Source of the DNA: Desmodus rotundus
Lineage: Eukaryota > Chordata > Mammalia > Chiroptera > Phyllostomidae
DNA length: 64,000 bases
Direction: 5' to 3'
NCBI RefSeq assembly: GCF_022682495.2
Contig: NC_071398.1
Coordinates: forward strand, 96,375,705-96,439,704
Made by a program: the position numbers and the translations under genes. The notes below the pieces were generated by a model, which ran no database searches, had not been told where the DNA came from, and saw nothing but the letters and a program-made list of their open reading frames with translations. Every line of letters starts with the position of its first letter. Positions within the stretch are counted from its first letter, which is position 1. Positions 45,980 to 58,629 of this stretch are shown here, in pieces.

Positions 45980-46200
45980 TGCCCCTGTCACTTGGTGTCA
46001 CCCCTGTCTCAGTCCCACACACCCACTCTGCACACTGTGGCTTTTGTGTTTTTAGTCCTCACTGTCTGGAACACTCTTCTGTCAACCTGCCAACCCTCCA
46101 GGGCTCGGCTGGAGTCCTCTTCCTCAGACGCTTCCCTCCCGCGGAACTTGGCTCTCCCTCGAACTCCCTGACTCCAGAACTCCCATCAGGAGTTAGATAG
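45980..46200 (+). repeat. L2 LINE fragment
   Basis: cactgtctggaacactcttc, accctccagggctcggctgg agtcctc and ttcctcagacgcttccctcc match the L2 segment just upstream of its 3' end. Confidence 0.6.
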
Positions 46201-47250
46201 CTCATGGCTCTTGAACTCCTTTGGATGGGCTCGCTCTGTCTTCCAAACTGCACAGAAAGGGACTACATCACAGAACCCTTTCACATGCAACAAGAAGGTA
46301 CATAGCGCTGGGCCCCGAGGATAGACGCCCACCTGGCTGAGGCTGTGGCAGCCTGTACCATTAGACAACTAGCACGGGTGGAGGACTGGAGACTCAGAGC
46401 TGAGGAAACATGTAAAGATAACCAGGATGGCAGTAATGACGACCCTCAGAGAGCCATCCGCCAGCTCTGAGTTCACCACAGCTTGCTTGCTGATGTCCTG
46501 TTGAAGTTCCTACTTTATGAGATGGCTAAGGGAAAGAAGGCCATGCTCAGAGAGACGAGCACAGGCCATCTTCGAGCTTCTTGGACAGATACAGGCTGGG
46601 TATCGCACATGCTTCTGGCACCTCCCTGTCGAGCCCTTGGGTGGCCCATTCCAGCCTCTGGTCCATCAGCTCGGTATTTACAATATTCTGCAAGGAAAGA
46701 TAAGGCCGGTCTGTTTCAACCACATGGATCTTGGTGAACCCTGGAAAAGAAGGGAGAATGTTTTCCATTCTTTACAGTTCACCATACACTTGAACTTGCT
46801 GGAACGCTCTGGACCTCCCTTAGTCCCAAACATCAAACGCATGCACACAGTTGCCCAAGTCGGAGCTCCCATCGGGGGAAGAGTTGCCGCTGTGCTTTGT
46901 TGTCGGTGACTGACAGATATGTCAAAGCGGAGGCTGTGTGGGCGTGGAAAAGCATTCCCCCTCTCATAAGAAATTCATCAGTCAAGGTCCAGAGGACACT
47001 CTATAACTCCTCTCTCATTTCCTGAGCATCCAGGGCGTGTGAAGCTGAGATACCACGAGTTATACTCACAAGCGCCCAGCTGGGCCGAGGCCTTCTCAAG
47101 AATCTGTGGCTTGCTCTGGGGCTTTTTTTATTGCAGCCCCTGTAGGCAGTTTCGTCCGGTTGGACAAGATAAAATAATAGGGTCCTAGCCAAAAATTCCA
47201 AGTGCATTTCTTTTTGATGAAAATATTACTAATGATCATGACAAAAACAG
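46201..47250. other. Unassigned block, possible degenerate pseudogene
   Basis: A 130-codon + frame lies at 46517-46909, and shorter - frames oppose it. The text is not one of the repeat families seen elsewhere here. I could not assign it to any protein, so no function is proposed. Confidence 0.3.
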
Positions 47251-47254
47251 TAAC

Positions 47255-47460
47255 AGATAATTGAGTGATTACCATGTGCTAACCTCTGGTCTTGGGACTT
47301 TACACACGAATTCATTTACTCTTCACGGTAGGTCTATTAGGTGGTTACTACTATTACCTCCACTCTCCAGATAAGCAAACAGAGGCAGAGAGTGGGTAAC
47401 GAACTTGTCTCAGGTACATGGAATGACGACGGTAGGCTTCAGGCTCCAGACTCTGCTCAA
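47255..47460 (-). repeat. MIR SINE (antisense)
   Basis: gattaccatgtgctaacctc, ctattacctccactctccag, ataagcaaacagaggcagag and aggcttcaggctccagactc are in inverted MIR order. Confidence 0.75.
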
Positions 47461-49199
47461 ATCATAGAGGTTCAAAGATTTACGGAAATCTAAAGGTCCT
47501 TGAGCTTCTACAGGAGGGAATCTACGCCTTCCTGGTCCACAGGACCTTGGCAGCTCTTGGGCTGAAGCAGGAGTGTAGTAAATATGTGTTTTGAGGCCAG
47601 CTGGGTCCATGAGCACACTGTAGGCAGCCAGGGGCCTCGTGTGCTCTCCTTGCCTCGGTGACACTTACACCCAAGGCAGCAGAGAGTTCAGGTTCTCTTG
47701 ACATGAGGCCCCTGGTTGGTTTGAATGGACAGAGGGGCCATCTGTTTCCTTCTTTGTAACTCGGATGCTAGACACGCCCAGCGAGGCCACAGTCCGGCCA
47801 GAGTGTGAGCTGTTGTAAAGGCCGTGGGGTCGGGTGCTTGTTCACGTAAGATCCTAAGAATGAACTTTGATGGTGAGGACTACTTTTCCTTTGCTTTTTT
47901 CCTTTTTATTCTGGCCCTTTTCCCCCTTGGCTATACTTTTATCTTTTCTTTTTCTCTTTCCATTCATGTAAATAAGAGCCAGACTTATTTAAGGTATCCT
48001 AAAATATTGTCACATCTATTTGTCTGTCTGTCTGTCTATCTATCATCTATGGTTTTAGCCAGCACACCGACCTCTGTGGTTGTATGATAGACACACACAG
48101 GATCTCTAAGGGACATGGAGACACATAGGTACAAACCTGAATCTAATTTCCAGCCCCAGAGAACTTAGATGGAGCCAAATACAGTGAATCATCATTTTAC
48201 ACAGTTCCTCTGAATTCCAAACTGTTATTTCAGTCGTCCCCCTTTATTTGTGTATTTTCTTTCCACAGTGTCAGTTACTCATAGGAGCTGAAAATATTTC
48301 AACCATAGCTCACAAATATTAGATTGGAGATTCCAGAAATAAAAAGTTTTAAATCTCACACCGTTCTGAACATGATAAAATCTCTCAATACGCCACTTTG
48401 TCCTGTTCGGGACACGAGTCATCCCTTCGTCCAGCGTATGGCCCTCAGGTCATCTCGTCACGCAGGCCCCTTGTCACCTCACAGCATCGTGAGAAGCAGG
48501 GTGAGCACAGTGCAATCCATATTTTGAGAGGAAGAGACCACATTAACATAACTTTTCTTACAATACAATGTTACACTTGTTCTGTTTTGTTACTAAATAT
48601 TGTTAATATTTTACTTTGCCTAATTTACAAATTAAACTTTATCATAGGAATGTATATAGGAAAAAACACGGTACATATAGGATTAGGCACTGCCTGCCAT
48701 TTCAGGCATCCACTGGGGGTCTTGGGTTGCATCCCTGTGGGTAAGGAGGGACAACTCTGACCAGAATGACTGCATGTAGCCTGAATGACAGCCCTGTGCT
48801 ACTGCGGGTGGCGACCAACAGTCTATAGACACAAATCTGGTAACCAGATGATTCTGGAGACCATGTCTTTGGGGATTCTGAGACCGCCCGTAACATATCC
48901 CTGTACACGGAATATTTCCCACGGCACATGTCTAGGGCTCACAATAAAAGACTAAGTATTTTCTGTAAAATCCTGCTTGCTATGCCCTCCATCAGGTATA
49001 ACATGCAGCAACATTCTGCATGTAACCAACATTGTAACTGAAAATACTAAAAAGGTGCAATCACATGGACACACACATTCTTATTTACTGTTTGCTAAGT
49101 TCTGTCTTCCTGGCTCCCTGGAAAGTAAGTGCTCAGGCCACGGTCACTGAAGACGCCCACATAGTCAAGTAAAGGACACTCTGTAGTCTTCACCCAACT
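47461..49199. other. Intergenic with one microsatellite
   Basis: A (TCTG)n/(TATC)n microsatellite lies at 48019-48050. Other short frames carry no motif. Confidence 0.45.
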
Positions 49200-50020
49200 C
49201 GCCCTCTCTGAGGCCTGTTAGGCCATTGACTGCTTCCTCCTTCTCAACAGCTTTGTTCTGGGGACTCCAGTCTGTCGTAACTCCTCCCATCTCTCCAATG
49301 TCTCCTTTCCAGTCCCCACCGCTGACCCACCTCTTCGATGCCACCACTCCCCCAAGTTCAGGCCTTGGTCATTTCCTCTTCTCACACCTCACAGTGCCCC
49401 CAGGTTATCTCTTCCACATCAAAGCTTCTGGTTTATGTGTGTAGTGAAGACACGCAAACCTGGGTCTCCTGCCTGGACCTTTGTCCCGAGCACCAGATCT
49501 ATGTAACTAACTGATAACTATGTAACCACCTGATATCCCGTGTGGATGTGCCACAGAAATCTTCCGTTAGAAAGTTCCCTGAAGGAACTTCCCCTCCCAC
49601 CCCCACTATTTATCTCTTCTTGGATTCCCTCTTTTGGCTAACAATAACAACAACAAAGAATCACCCTAAAAATCTGCAAGAACCCCGAGAATTAATTTGT
49701 GAGTCCTTCCTCCTCTTCATACCTCATCCAGCTGATTACCGATGAAATCTTCCTCAAAATATTCTTTCAAGTCATGCCCACTGCCCATTACCATCACCTT
49801 AGTCCATACCTTTCTGGTCTCCTACCTGGACTGTCATCCCAGCTTTGTAAGTGGCTCACTGACAGCCCCTTCCTTACACACCCATTCTCTAGACTGTTGC
49901 CAACACATGTTTTCTGAAGCACAAATCTATCTATTCCTCTCAACTTTCCACAGACCCTGCCATTGCCTCGATAATAAAGTCCAAATTCCTTAACATGGTT
50001 TAACACTCAGGACCCTTTTG
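49200..50020 (+). mobile_element. L2 LINE, ORF2 C-terminal part
   Basis: tctggtctcctacctggact, aagcacaaatctatctattc and aataaagtccaaattcctta are unmistakable L2 text in sense order. The L2 appears to continue at 50560 after an interruption. Confidence 0.75.
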
Positions 50021-50024
50021 GTCA

Positions 50025-50560
50025 TAAGTCAATTTAAAGGGGCTCAAGTAGAACCCAGGTAACGAGAATGTCCAGGGAACTGATCTCCAGTTTCGTGCAC
50101 CGGGCCCCAGTGGCACCACCACGACTCCATCTTCCCTTTCCCTTGTTCTCTCTCATTCCACTCTGGACCCCACCTCCCCCTCTCTCCTCGGTGGACACCT
50201 GGCAGGCAGCCGGAGCAGGTAGCTACTTACAACTCCCAGGCTTGCATAATCCATAACGTTCGAGATTCCAAAGGAAGAAGGACCCTTTATCCCAGTTCCC
50301 ACACACCAAATCTTAGAAAAGGTTCACAGTGGCCCAGGTTGGGTTTTCTGCCTCAAACTAATCTCTGCAGCCAAGCAAGGTAGAACCTAGACTGGACAGC
50401 TAGTGTCACTGTCTGTCCCTACGAGGGTGGCATGAAAGACAGCCCAACCAAGATCACAAGGAGGAGGAAAATGCAGTTCCCCAAGGGAAATCAGGGTGCC
50501 ATTATCACTCGAAGGGGAAGAGATGTCGGTCAGACAAAAACGACATAAGTACACGCCCAT
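50025..50560. repeat. Sequence interrupting the L2, probable older insertion
   Basis: The L2 stops near 50020 and resumes near 50560 at about the expected place. The intervening 530 bp (caaatcttagaaaaggttca, cagttccccaagggaaatca) looks like a dispersed repeat, perhaps an LTR, but I cannot name it. Confidence 0.35.
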
Positions 50561-50995
50561 GATATACACGTCTCCATGATCTTGACCCTGTCAGCCTCCC
50601 CCATCATCACTCCTTCTGTCCGTCACTGGGCTACTTACAGTCTCCTGAACGTGCCAGTCCGTTTCGGGCCTTCATGCCTTTGTAAGTGCTATTTTCCCTG
50701 CCTGGAATGTCTGGTGGGCTCAGTTGCAACCCCTGTTACGACTCCAGCTGACATAGCTTCTTCTCTGAGAGGTCTTAGCTGACCTGCATCTCACAGGTCA
50801 GTTACTTCCTCCTTTGTGCTCTGTTGTACATGGTACTTACTATGTTTTTTCACTCTATGCTGCACTTGTTCATTTATATGTCTGTCTAGCCCAACAGCCT
50901 GGGAGAGTACCACTGGACCCCTAAAACACAGAACAGATATAGAGTATGTATTCCATAAATGACTGTATTAATAAATGATGAGGGAATGAATACAT
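50561..50995 (+). mobile_element. L2 LINE, 3' part
   Basis: tttcgggccttcatgccttt, gtaagtgctattttccctgc ctggaatg, then the 3' terminus (tgtattccataaatgactg) complete the L2 in sense order. Confidence 0.75.
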
Positions 50996-51579
50996 GAATG
51001 GCTGAGTCTCTCAGTGGTAGAAATAATATATACAGCTTATAATTTTTCCTAGATGGCAGGAACATCCTTTCATTCATCCCTCTGCTTCTTCAACCTACAT
51101 ATCGACACCTCAACCCACACACACACACGCAACAATTCCTCCAAAGGGACAAAGAGAACTACCTCCTTGGGGACACACAAGGGTTATCCTTATGGACTAT
51201 TAGGCAGCCAGAAGGGTAACACACTGATCTTTGAAACACTTTGTTCTTTGGACAGGTGGAGAGGTGTGAAGCAAACAGAAGTTGGAAGGGTGTCTGAAAG
51301 ATAATGGTAAAATCCCAGGTGACAAACTTCTTGTATGGGTCACTTTTGCTCATGGTTGGCCAACTTTGTTTCAATGATGAGAAAAGGGTGTATGAAACTA
51401 CTTTCCCCCACATCACATGGTTTTGCTTTCTGTGATAGGTAAGCAAGTTTAGTTTTGCTTAATACAACTGAGTTCCTCTCAAAGAAGCGTTGTTCTTGGA
51501 AAATGTATTAGTTGTATAAGAAGACATGAATTTGCCAAGTAGAACTTGTATGATCCTAGTTTATCGGTCACCAAAAGTC

Positions 51580-51700
51580 TCCCCATCTATTTAATCTCCT
51601 GTGAAACGGGGTGTGCTAATCCTGTTCTGGCTTTCAACCTGAAAGGATTATGTGAGGCTTTCCAATGAGATGTGTCTGAGTATTTGGCAACATGTTAAGT
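51580..51700 (+). repeat. MIR SINE fragment
   Basis: atctcctgtgaaacggggtg, gaaaggattatgtgaggctt and ggcaacatgttaagtg follow the MIR core in order but with high divergence. Confidence 0.4.
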
Positions 51701-54700
51701 GCAACACGCACAACAGCGAGTCTTCAGTATGAGAGAATGGTTACACCTTCTCCATCCGATGATGTCACAGTCAATGCAAGCTGCCAGTTTGGAAGTTCAT
51801 TCATCTTCAACGAGTGGATTTTAAAGGTGCAGGAATAAGACTGTGAGTTCATTTATGAGATTTCCCTGCTGAGCTTGTAAATGGGATAAATGAGGATTTT
51901 CCTTAATTTCCTGACAACATACAAAGCTGTTTTAGCTGAAGGAAAAGAAAGGGATGGAAAGGGAAAAAAAAAGAAGGGGAAATTGATAGCCAAATTTGTC
52001 AATGTGGATGCACCTGTTAGAAGAGCTAAAGCGTTTTGATGACCTAAGATCACAATCAGCAGCAGCAAGACCTGGTTGAGAGAGGAGTCAGGGGGCTGGG
52101 TGCAAATTCCAAGTCTTATCTGACTTTCTCTGACACTGTGGGAAAACATTTCTTAGCTTTCTATTTGAAAGTGTCAGAGGACTGTCAATGGGGAAAAGGA
52201 GAAAAAAAATACTATGTAAGCACAAGATCAGGTTCAACTGGGAAATATTACACTATATTCAAGATACCAGTGCTTTGCACAGAAGCAGGGACCACTAAAT
52301 ATTTGCTGAGTGAGTACGTGACTGAGCGTGTAAGTCAGAGATAGGAAACACGAGGAAAACTGTCACATAACTGACCTTCAGCATGTTAAGTTGAACCATT
52401 CGTCTCTTTTTCCCCCACCGGTGATGTGGAACAAAGACCAGTTTTACACTGAGAATGAGGGGCAACAGGGGTTTGCAAAGTAAACACAAAATAAAAGTAA
52501 CATTACCTCCCATAAGTAGCAGGCTTAATATTTTTCTAAGTTCTTTTATGGGCACCCACTCACTGAAACTCATTTAAACAACATAATATGGGAATTTTAT
52601 AGACAGAATATTTAAACAATGCACACTAGGTTGTTTTCTCTCTTGCCAATAGGACTGATATCCTCTACTGAGCATGCTTTCTCCACCCCCCCACCCCTCC
52701 CCTCTCTCTTTCTTGCGAAACGCCATGATCCATTTCAAGGAATGATGCCAGGTTCCATCCACAGATCTCATCACATGAGACCAGTGTGGGCCACTGGCAT
52801 GATCAGGTTCCTTGGGGATTAAGAAACCTACCCTGACTTACTGCCTCAGCAGGGCTGGAAATGACCTAAAGAAACCGTTTCTTCAGCCTCGCCCCGCCCT
52901 TTCATCCTTGTGGCTGTATAAATGGTGCTACCTGGAGGTAGAAGTACTCGAGGAAAGGGGCAGAGCCATTCTTCAGCATAGTAGGTATCCGGCAGTCAGG
53001 TGGCAGCCCTGAGCTAAAGGCAGGCACTCCCAAATTCACCTCAGCATCACCATCAGTCAGCACACAGAACGTCATCTGGCTTCCTCCTGACACCTGGGAG
53101 AATGAGTCCCCAAAACAGAGGCTCACAGGAAAGAAGGTTTTACTTCCTTTCCCCATATGTGGGGCGCAGATTTGGGTGAGCACAGGCATCTCACATACTC
53201 TACCATGACCTTTGGGAGCTGGAATCTAGATGTTGAGTTTTGTTTTCAGAACTGTTGAAATCCCAACTATCTTTGTGTTTCTTTCCACAAACTTAGTATC
53301 ACAAAGAGAAATGTGGAGTGGGGTAGCTGGAGATACGTAAGAATTTTCCAGGCAGAGGGAAGTTGAAGGTGCCTCTGGTTTTCTTTTCCATATGCTTACT
53401 TTCCACATGTAACCTCTTTTCCAAGATATGTTGCTTGTTGTCAGTGAAGTGGGGGCAATGGACACACCGACTGAGAGCCATCTTCTCAGAGCCCGTTCCT
53501 GTCATCAGAAGTCAAAGGCTGCTATTTAATCACCCCATAGCTACATCTATTACCTGGAAGTTCCGCCAAGCGTCCCTCCCAGACCAGTTTGGGGTGGCAC
53601 TGGCGGGTAGTTGGAGGGTGCCATTGGATCCAATTTAGAGGCTGACGTAAATCTTCAGTTGATTAGACTGTACAACAGAGGGAAAACCTGTCTTAAAAAC
53701 CAGAAACTCCATCATCAGACTCAATTAAGTGTTCCTTGTTCTTCATGGGACCCTAATAACTATGTTCTCCTGGTCTTAATAAGGCACCAGGCAACTCAGA
53801 ATGCTGAACTCAAACACGTCCATACTTCCCATCCAAACACTGTCATTCAAGCATCTTTGGTTCTGGTACAGATTGGATTGCAGCACGCAGAGTAAACAAG
53901 CCAGGAGGACTTGTAACAGGGCAGAGATGTCACAAGTAGGTCTGAGCTCACCTCAGCTGTGACAAAGGGCAGGAAGGTTTTTAAGGACTCAGGTGAGCTA
54001 CTGAAGATGTCCTAGAGGACGTTAGGGTGAAGTCACAGGCCAGCTGTGTTTGCTCATTGGCTTTGTTCACTAATTGGCTTTCTCCAAAGGAAAAATCAAT
54101 TTCTCTGTCTTTTGCGCAGCTTGGAGCAAGGCAACCACTGAAGGGGTGGGGAGCTATCTTCCCTGATGGTAGCACTTCAAAGGTTTTGCTCCCAGGTCCT
54201 TGAGAAAGACCTTTTGGGTTATAAAACGAGCAAGAGGCTTTTGAAAAGATTTACAACTCAAAGGGTCCGAGAAAGAATTTACAACTTCAAGTTCTGTAGA
54301 GTAAATTCTCTAAGAAAAGGGCGATCAGGGCTCAGAGTTAGGAGGAGGCCTGTCTAATGTTAGTCAAGCTGAGGGCAACATTAAGGCCAGCTTCCTCCCT
54401 GCTGGCATTTTGCCCATGCAACTTCCTAACCTCCTTTTTCTTGTATGCTCACCTCTACGTCATATCTTTGGCCCTTGGGATAATTAAACTCATGGGCAAC
54501 AAAGAAACATAAATAATTACGTAAACTAGAGATGGCTTTAGACTCCTCCACGGCCTCCACACATTGAGAACTAAAACTGGGTTTAAGCAACAATGGAAGC
54601 ACATTCCTCCTTCAGTAAAGAGTCCTCTTGGTTTATGCAAAATGATGCTGAAAAGACCAGGTACCCTCCAATCAAGGTAGATGATGCCCGACAAGACCCA

Positions 54701-54840
54701 ATGTTGAATTTTAACAAGATAACTCTTTTCTAGCTGGAAATATAATAAATGTTTTATCTTTTTTCACAAAGCCCAGATTGTCTATATTAGAAAAGAACTC
54801 CGACTTTCTGTTTAACTGCCCACTTATAAACGTTGTTCTA
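51701..54840. other. Intergenic, nothing recognised
   Basis: A short L2-like 3' end (aagataccagtgctttgcac, ccactaaatatttgctgagt) lies at 52260-52315. The frames of 60-98 codons found here have no domain. No gene is supported. Confidence 0.45.
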
Positions 54841-55053
54841 GGCCATGGAAAGTACTGCCTAACTCATATTATGAGCCTAGTGTAGTCCTGATTCCAAAAG
54901 CAAATAAGGGTGGTTCAACACTTATTTATAATTAAAAAAAAAAAAAAACGTGGAAAACTAGCAAGAGCCAAGAAATTCCAAAAACCTAGAACAAACATTG
55001 TGGTTAATGGAGAAATCTTAGATACATTCCTTTTAAAGACTAGGAATAAGAAA

Positions 55054-55648
55054 CTACCTTTTGATCCAGCAATTCCACTGCTGGGATTACACCCTAAGAA
55101 GCCAGAAACACAAATTCGAAACCTATGCACCCCTATGTTCATAGCAGTGTTATTTACAATAGCCAAGTGCCAGAAACAGCCTAAGTGCCTATTGGTAAAT
55201 GAGTGGATCAAAAAACTGTTGGTACATTTATACAATAAAATACTACACAGCAGAAAGGAGCTCCTATCCTTTGCGACAGCATGGGTAGAACTGGAGAATA
55301 TTATGCTAAATGAAATAAGCCAGGCAGTGAAAGACAAATACCATATGATCTCACTTACAAGTGGAACCTAATCAACAAAACAAACAAATGAGCAAAATAT
55401 AACCAGAGTAATGGAAATAAAGAACAAACTGATAGTGACCAGAGAGGCAGGGAAAGGGGGGACTGGGGGAAAGAAAGGGTAGGGTCAAGTCAAGGAATGT
55501 GTACAAAGGACCCATGGTCAAGGACAATAGGGTAGGGGTTACCTTTGGGAGTGAGGGTGGGCGGGGCAGGGGAGAGCAATGGTGGGTGGGAGGGCAGGAG
55601 GAATGGGGACAAAGGTAACTGAACACCAATTAAGAAAAAGAAAAAGAA
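55054..55648 (+). mobile_element. Younger bat L1 3' end nested in the old L1
   Basis: The inserted text (ttttgatccagcaattccac, tagcagtgttatttacaata, gccaggcagtgaaagacaaa) and G-rich 3' UTR end in an A-rich tail (aagaaaaagaaaaag). A 19-bp duplication flanks it at 55035-55053 and 55649-55667 with 17 matches (aaagactaggaataagaaa and aaagactgggagtaagaaa). The same 3'-end family occurs at 9441-9919. The interrupted L1 resumes directly after the second copy. Confidence 0.88.
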
Positions 55649-56899
55649 AAAGACTGGGAGTAAGAAAAAATACACCGTTACTATTGCACACAGTACTAGC
55701 CATTCTGGTGACTGTTACCTAGAAAAAAAAGAAAAATTCAAGAATTGGAAGAAAAGAGAGAAAACTCATGATTTGCAAGTGATATAATTATCTAACTAGA
55801 AAAAACAACAGAGTTAGAGACCAGCTCTTAGAACTATTAAGAGTACCATGTGTTTGCTGGACTCAAGATTACTTTGAGATTATTACTAAGAACATGGTTC
55901 TTCATCACTGCTAATCAAATAGAAAATGTAATTTAAAAAAGATCTCTCTCTCTCTCTCTCTCTCAATCACAACAAAAAAGTTAGCAGAAGTTAGTTTACC
56001 CAAGAAGATACAAAATTTCTAGATGATGGCCTGAACAAATGGAGAGACATTTTATTATCTTGGATAAGAGGACTTAATATTATAAAGAGACCACCAACTG
56101 ACTCCACTTTTGCCTACTACAAATTCAGCGTAAACCCAACAAAACTTTAACCTGGATCTTTGAAGAAACTAAAACAAAATCTAACACCTCAGAAAAAGAA
56201 GATTATAGAGATAAGGCTTCCCCTATTAGTTACTGAGAATACTGAAAAGTGAGAGTAATGAAAATAGTTTCCAGCGCGTGGAGCCCAGAGGGACAGACCA
56301 TGTACAAACATCAAAGGCAGTTCTGCAAAGCAATGGGGCAAAGACAGGCGGTGAGTGGCCGGTGTCACGGGAACGGGCCTGCACTATGTGGAATAGTAAA
56401 ACTGGCTCCTTTTTCAATAGTAAATGCAGATGGTGGATCGCAAGTGGATTCAGGACCAAATGTTAAAACCAAGTCCATAAAGTTCATACCAGAAAATGTA
56501 AGAGAATATTCTTGTGACCTAGAGGTGGCAGAAAATATTCTTAAATGATGCTTCCCCCTAAAATTATCTCACAAATCATCAGCAAGATAACTGATGAATT
56601 TGATCACATCACAACTAGATCTTTCTTTCCAATGAAGGACATCACAAAGTTTACAGACCTCTTACAAATTGGGAGAAGCTGTTTAAATGTCTAAAGCCAC
56701 AAGAGACTGATATTTAATGTAAGGAACACATAAAAATCAACAAGACTGGAACCTCCAATCAAAAGATGGGCAAAGGACATGATTGGGCATTTACAGAAGA
56801 GGAAATCCAAAAGGCTAACAAGGCTCTTCAAACTCATTAGTAATTAGAGACATGCAAATTAATTAACAATGAGCCATCACTTTACATTTGTTAACTGGC

Positions 56900-56942
56900 A
56901 AAAAAAAAAAAAAAAAAAAAAAAAGAGAGAGAGAGAGAGAGA
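56900..56942. repeat. A25 plus (GA)n
   Basis: A 25-A homopolymer passes into nine GA units inside the old L1. Confidence 0.9.
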
Positions 56943-57569
56943 CAGACAGAGGGACAAAGCTGCGCATGGCCAAGAATAAAAGGAGACCAGAGACTGGTGC
57001 AGAGACCTCTCGAGCAGGGACAGTCCAAATAAAGGTCCCCATATTTATGACGCAGCAATCGTACTTCCGGATAAGCTGCCCCAAAACACAGAGTTCTATA
57101 TGGAAACATTTCCAAAGAAGCTCATCACAGTGTTGCTGCAGGTGGTGAAAGCTGGAGGCAATGCTGGTATCCAGTCCCCCTGGACAGAGAGGTTGAAGGG
57201 GAAGAATTCCCACCGTGACGATGCAGTAAAAACAGCAGGGGGCTGCGCATGCCCGGAGCTCTATAAAAGGATACTAAAAAGCCTCATGGCTGGATTTTTA
57301 AAAAGAAAGGAAAGATAGAAACAGGTGTGAAGTCTATAAACAATTCAATTTGCATAAATTTAAAGTTCATGCACATTTTAAGTCTTTTGTAAGAACAAAT
57401 ATGGGCAAAAGGAAGTATATTAAACAGAATACTTGCCTATGATGTACATACAGTGCAGGGGTGGAGAATAAGAGAGGGAAAGGAGTGAGAAAATGTAGGA
57501 AATTAAAGGAGAAACTAACATGGACCTATGACAGTAATGTGCATTCTGAAGAGTGTGATTAATTCACAT

Positions 57570-57655
57570 CTATATCTATGTATCTTTCTATCCGTCCATC
57601 CACCCATCCATCCAACTATCTACCTGTCTATCATCTATCTATCCATCAACATGGA
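57570..57655. repeat. (TATC)n/(CATC)n microsatellite
   Basis: Interrupted tetranucleotide array of TATC, CATC and CTGT units. Confidence 0.8.
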
Positions 57656-58629
57656 CATTTCCACCTCCAGGTAGGAGCACAGAGAGGAATCATAGAATGT
57701 CCTTGTTGGAAGGGGCTGCTCAAGATTAAAATTTATATATTTTTGCCCTCTAGTAGAGTCTTCTTCAAACTCTAGGTCCTTAATTGGAATTACATGTCAA
57801 TTCCAACACAAAAGAGAAAACAGAGAGAAGAAAGGAATTCAGAAAAACAAGCTCCAAGAGTCATTAGGTATTACTGATATTATATTGGTAATGTTAAATG
57901 TTGAGTAAGAGAACCTCAGTTACAAAAGTAAAAAGTAAAACCAAATGCAAGATTAAATAGTAAGTTTGCCGTATCCACAGCACAACGCAATTCCTGGCAT
58001 ATCGGTTAGTTCAGTCTAAGTACAGTCACACGTTGTAATGGTCATCACGAAGAAGAAACACAGCAAGATAAATTCTGAAATATTTTACCGTCAGTCAGGG
58101 ACATCTCCAAGTGCTCTGGTATGTGTCTCCTTCACAGTTCATTTGGAGAAGGTTTGAAATCTCCCAGTAGAATGTAATCGCGTGTTTTGCTTAATGTAAA
58201 TTGCATCTGTTTCCCAACTTATGGTACCCGAGCAAAGGAAGACTTTTTAGGAAAAATTTTAAGTTCTAGAAAAGGGAATTCCAAAGAAGGGAAGTAAGTT
58301 GTTCACCTAATAAATTTCACAAGGAAAGAGCAGCTGCTTCTGACATAAGTAGACAGACACCCCATACTCAAGTGGATGGGTTGGTTTGTTTTGGGAAGTG
58401 TTAAAAAAAGCAAACACCCTTCCACACAAACTTAGGAATTTTTTCCTTTATTCCTTAATATCTTGATTAAAAATGTGGTTACACCCGTATGGAAGAAATC
58501 AAGTGCAGAAGTAGCAGATGTGTCAGGTCAGAGATGGGGACGCTTTGACCCCTGTGAGGACCAGGGTCCAGTCACGGGTGACTTCCTGCTGTCAAGTGAA
58601 GCACTGGATGCTCAGGAGGAACACTTTAG
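57656..58629. other. Intergenic, nothing recognised
   Basis: No coding motif and no repeat family recognised. Confidence 0.45.

Larger units (their letters stand above)
54845..57310 (+). mobile_element. Old L1 LINE, ORF2 middle to 3' region, interrupted
   Basis: The sense strand follows L1 ORF2: the LPNSYYEPSVVLIPKANKG-like stretch at 54855-54910, then a short NIVVNGEILDTFLLKTRNK stretch at 54990-55052, the RT region again from 55668 (cacacagtactagccattct), and the C-terminal and 3' parts up to about 57310. Many stops and deletions are present. A younger L1 is inserted at 55054-55648. An A-run plus (GA)n lies at 56900-56942 in the distal part. The end near 57310 is approximate. Confidence 0.75.

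Noticed and set aside
54910..55371. 153-codon + frame ending in a stretch KDKYHMISLTSGT
   Set aside because: The frame crosses from the old L1 into the nested younger L1, and its second half is the usual non-coding L1 3' region. It is a chance fusion across an insertion border.
57100..57318. Frame of 72 codons after the A-run/(GA)n tract
   Set aside because: It lies in the 3' region of the old L1 and shows no homology to a cellular protein.
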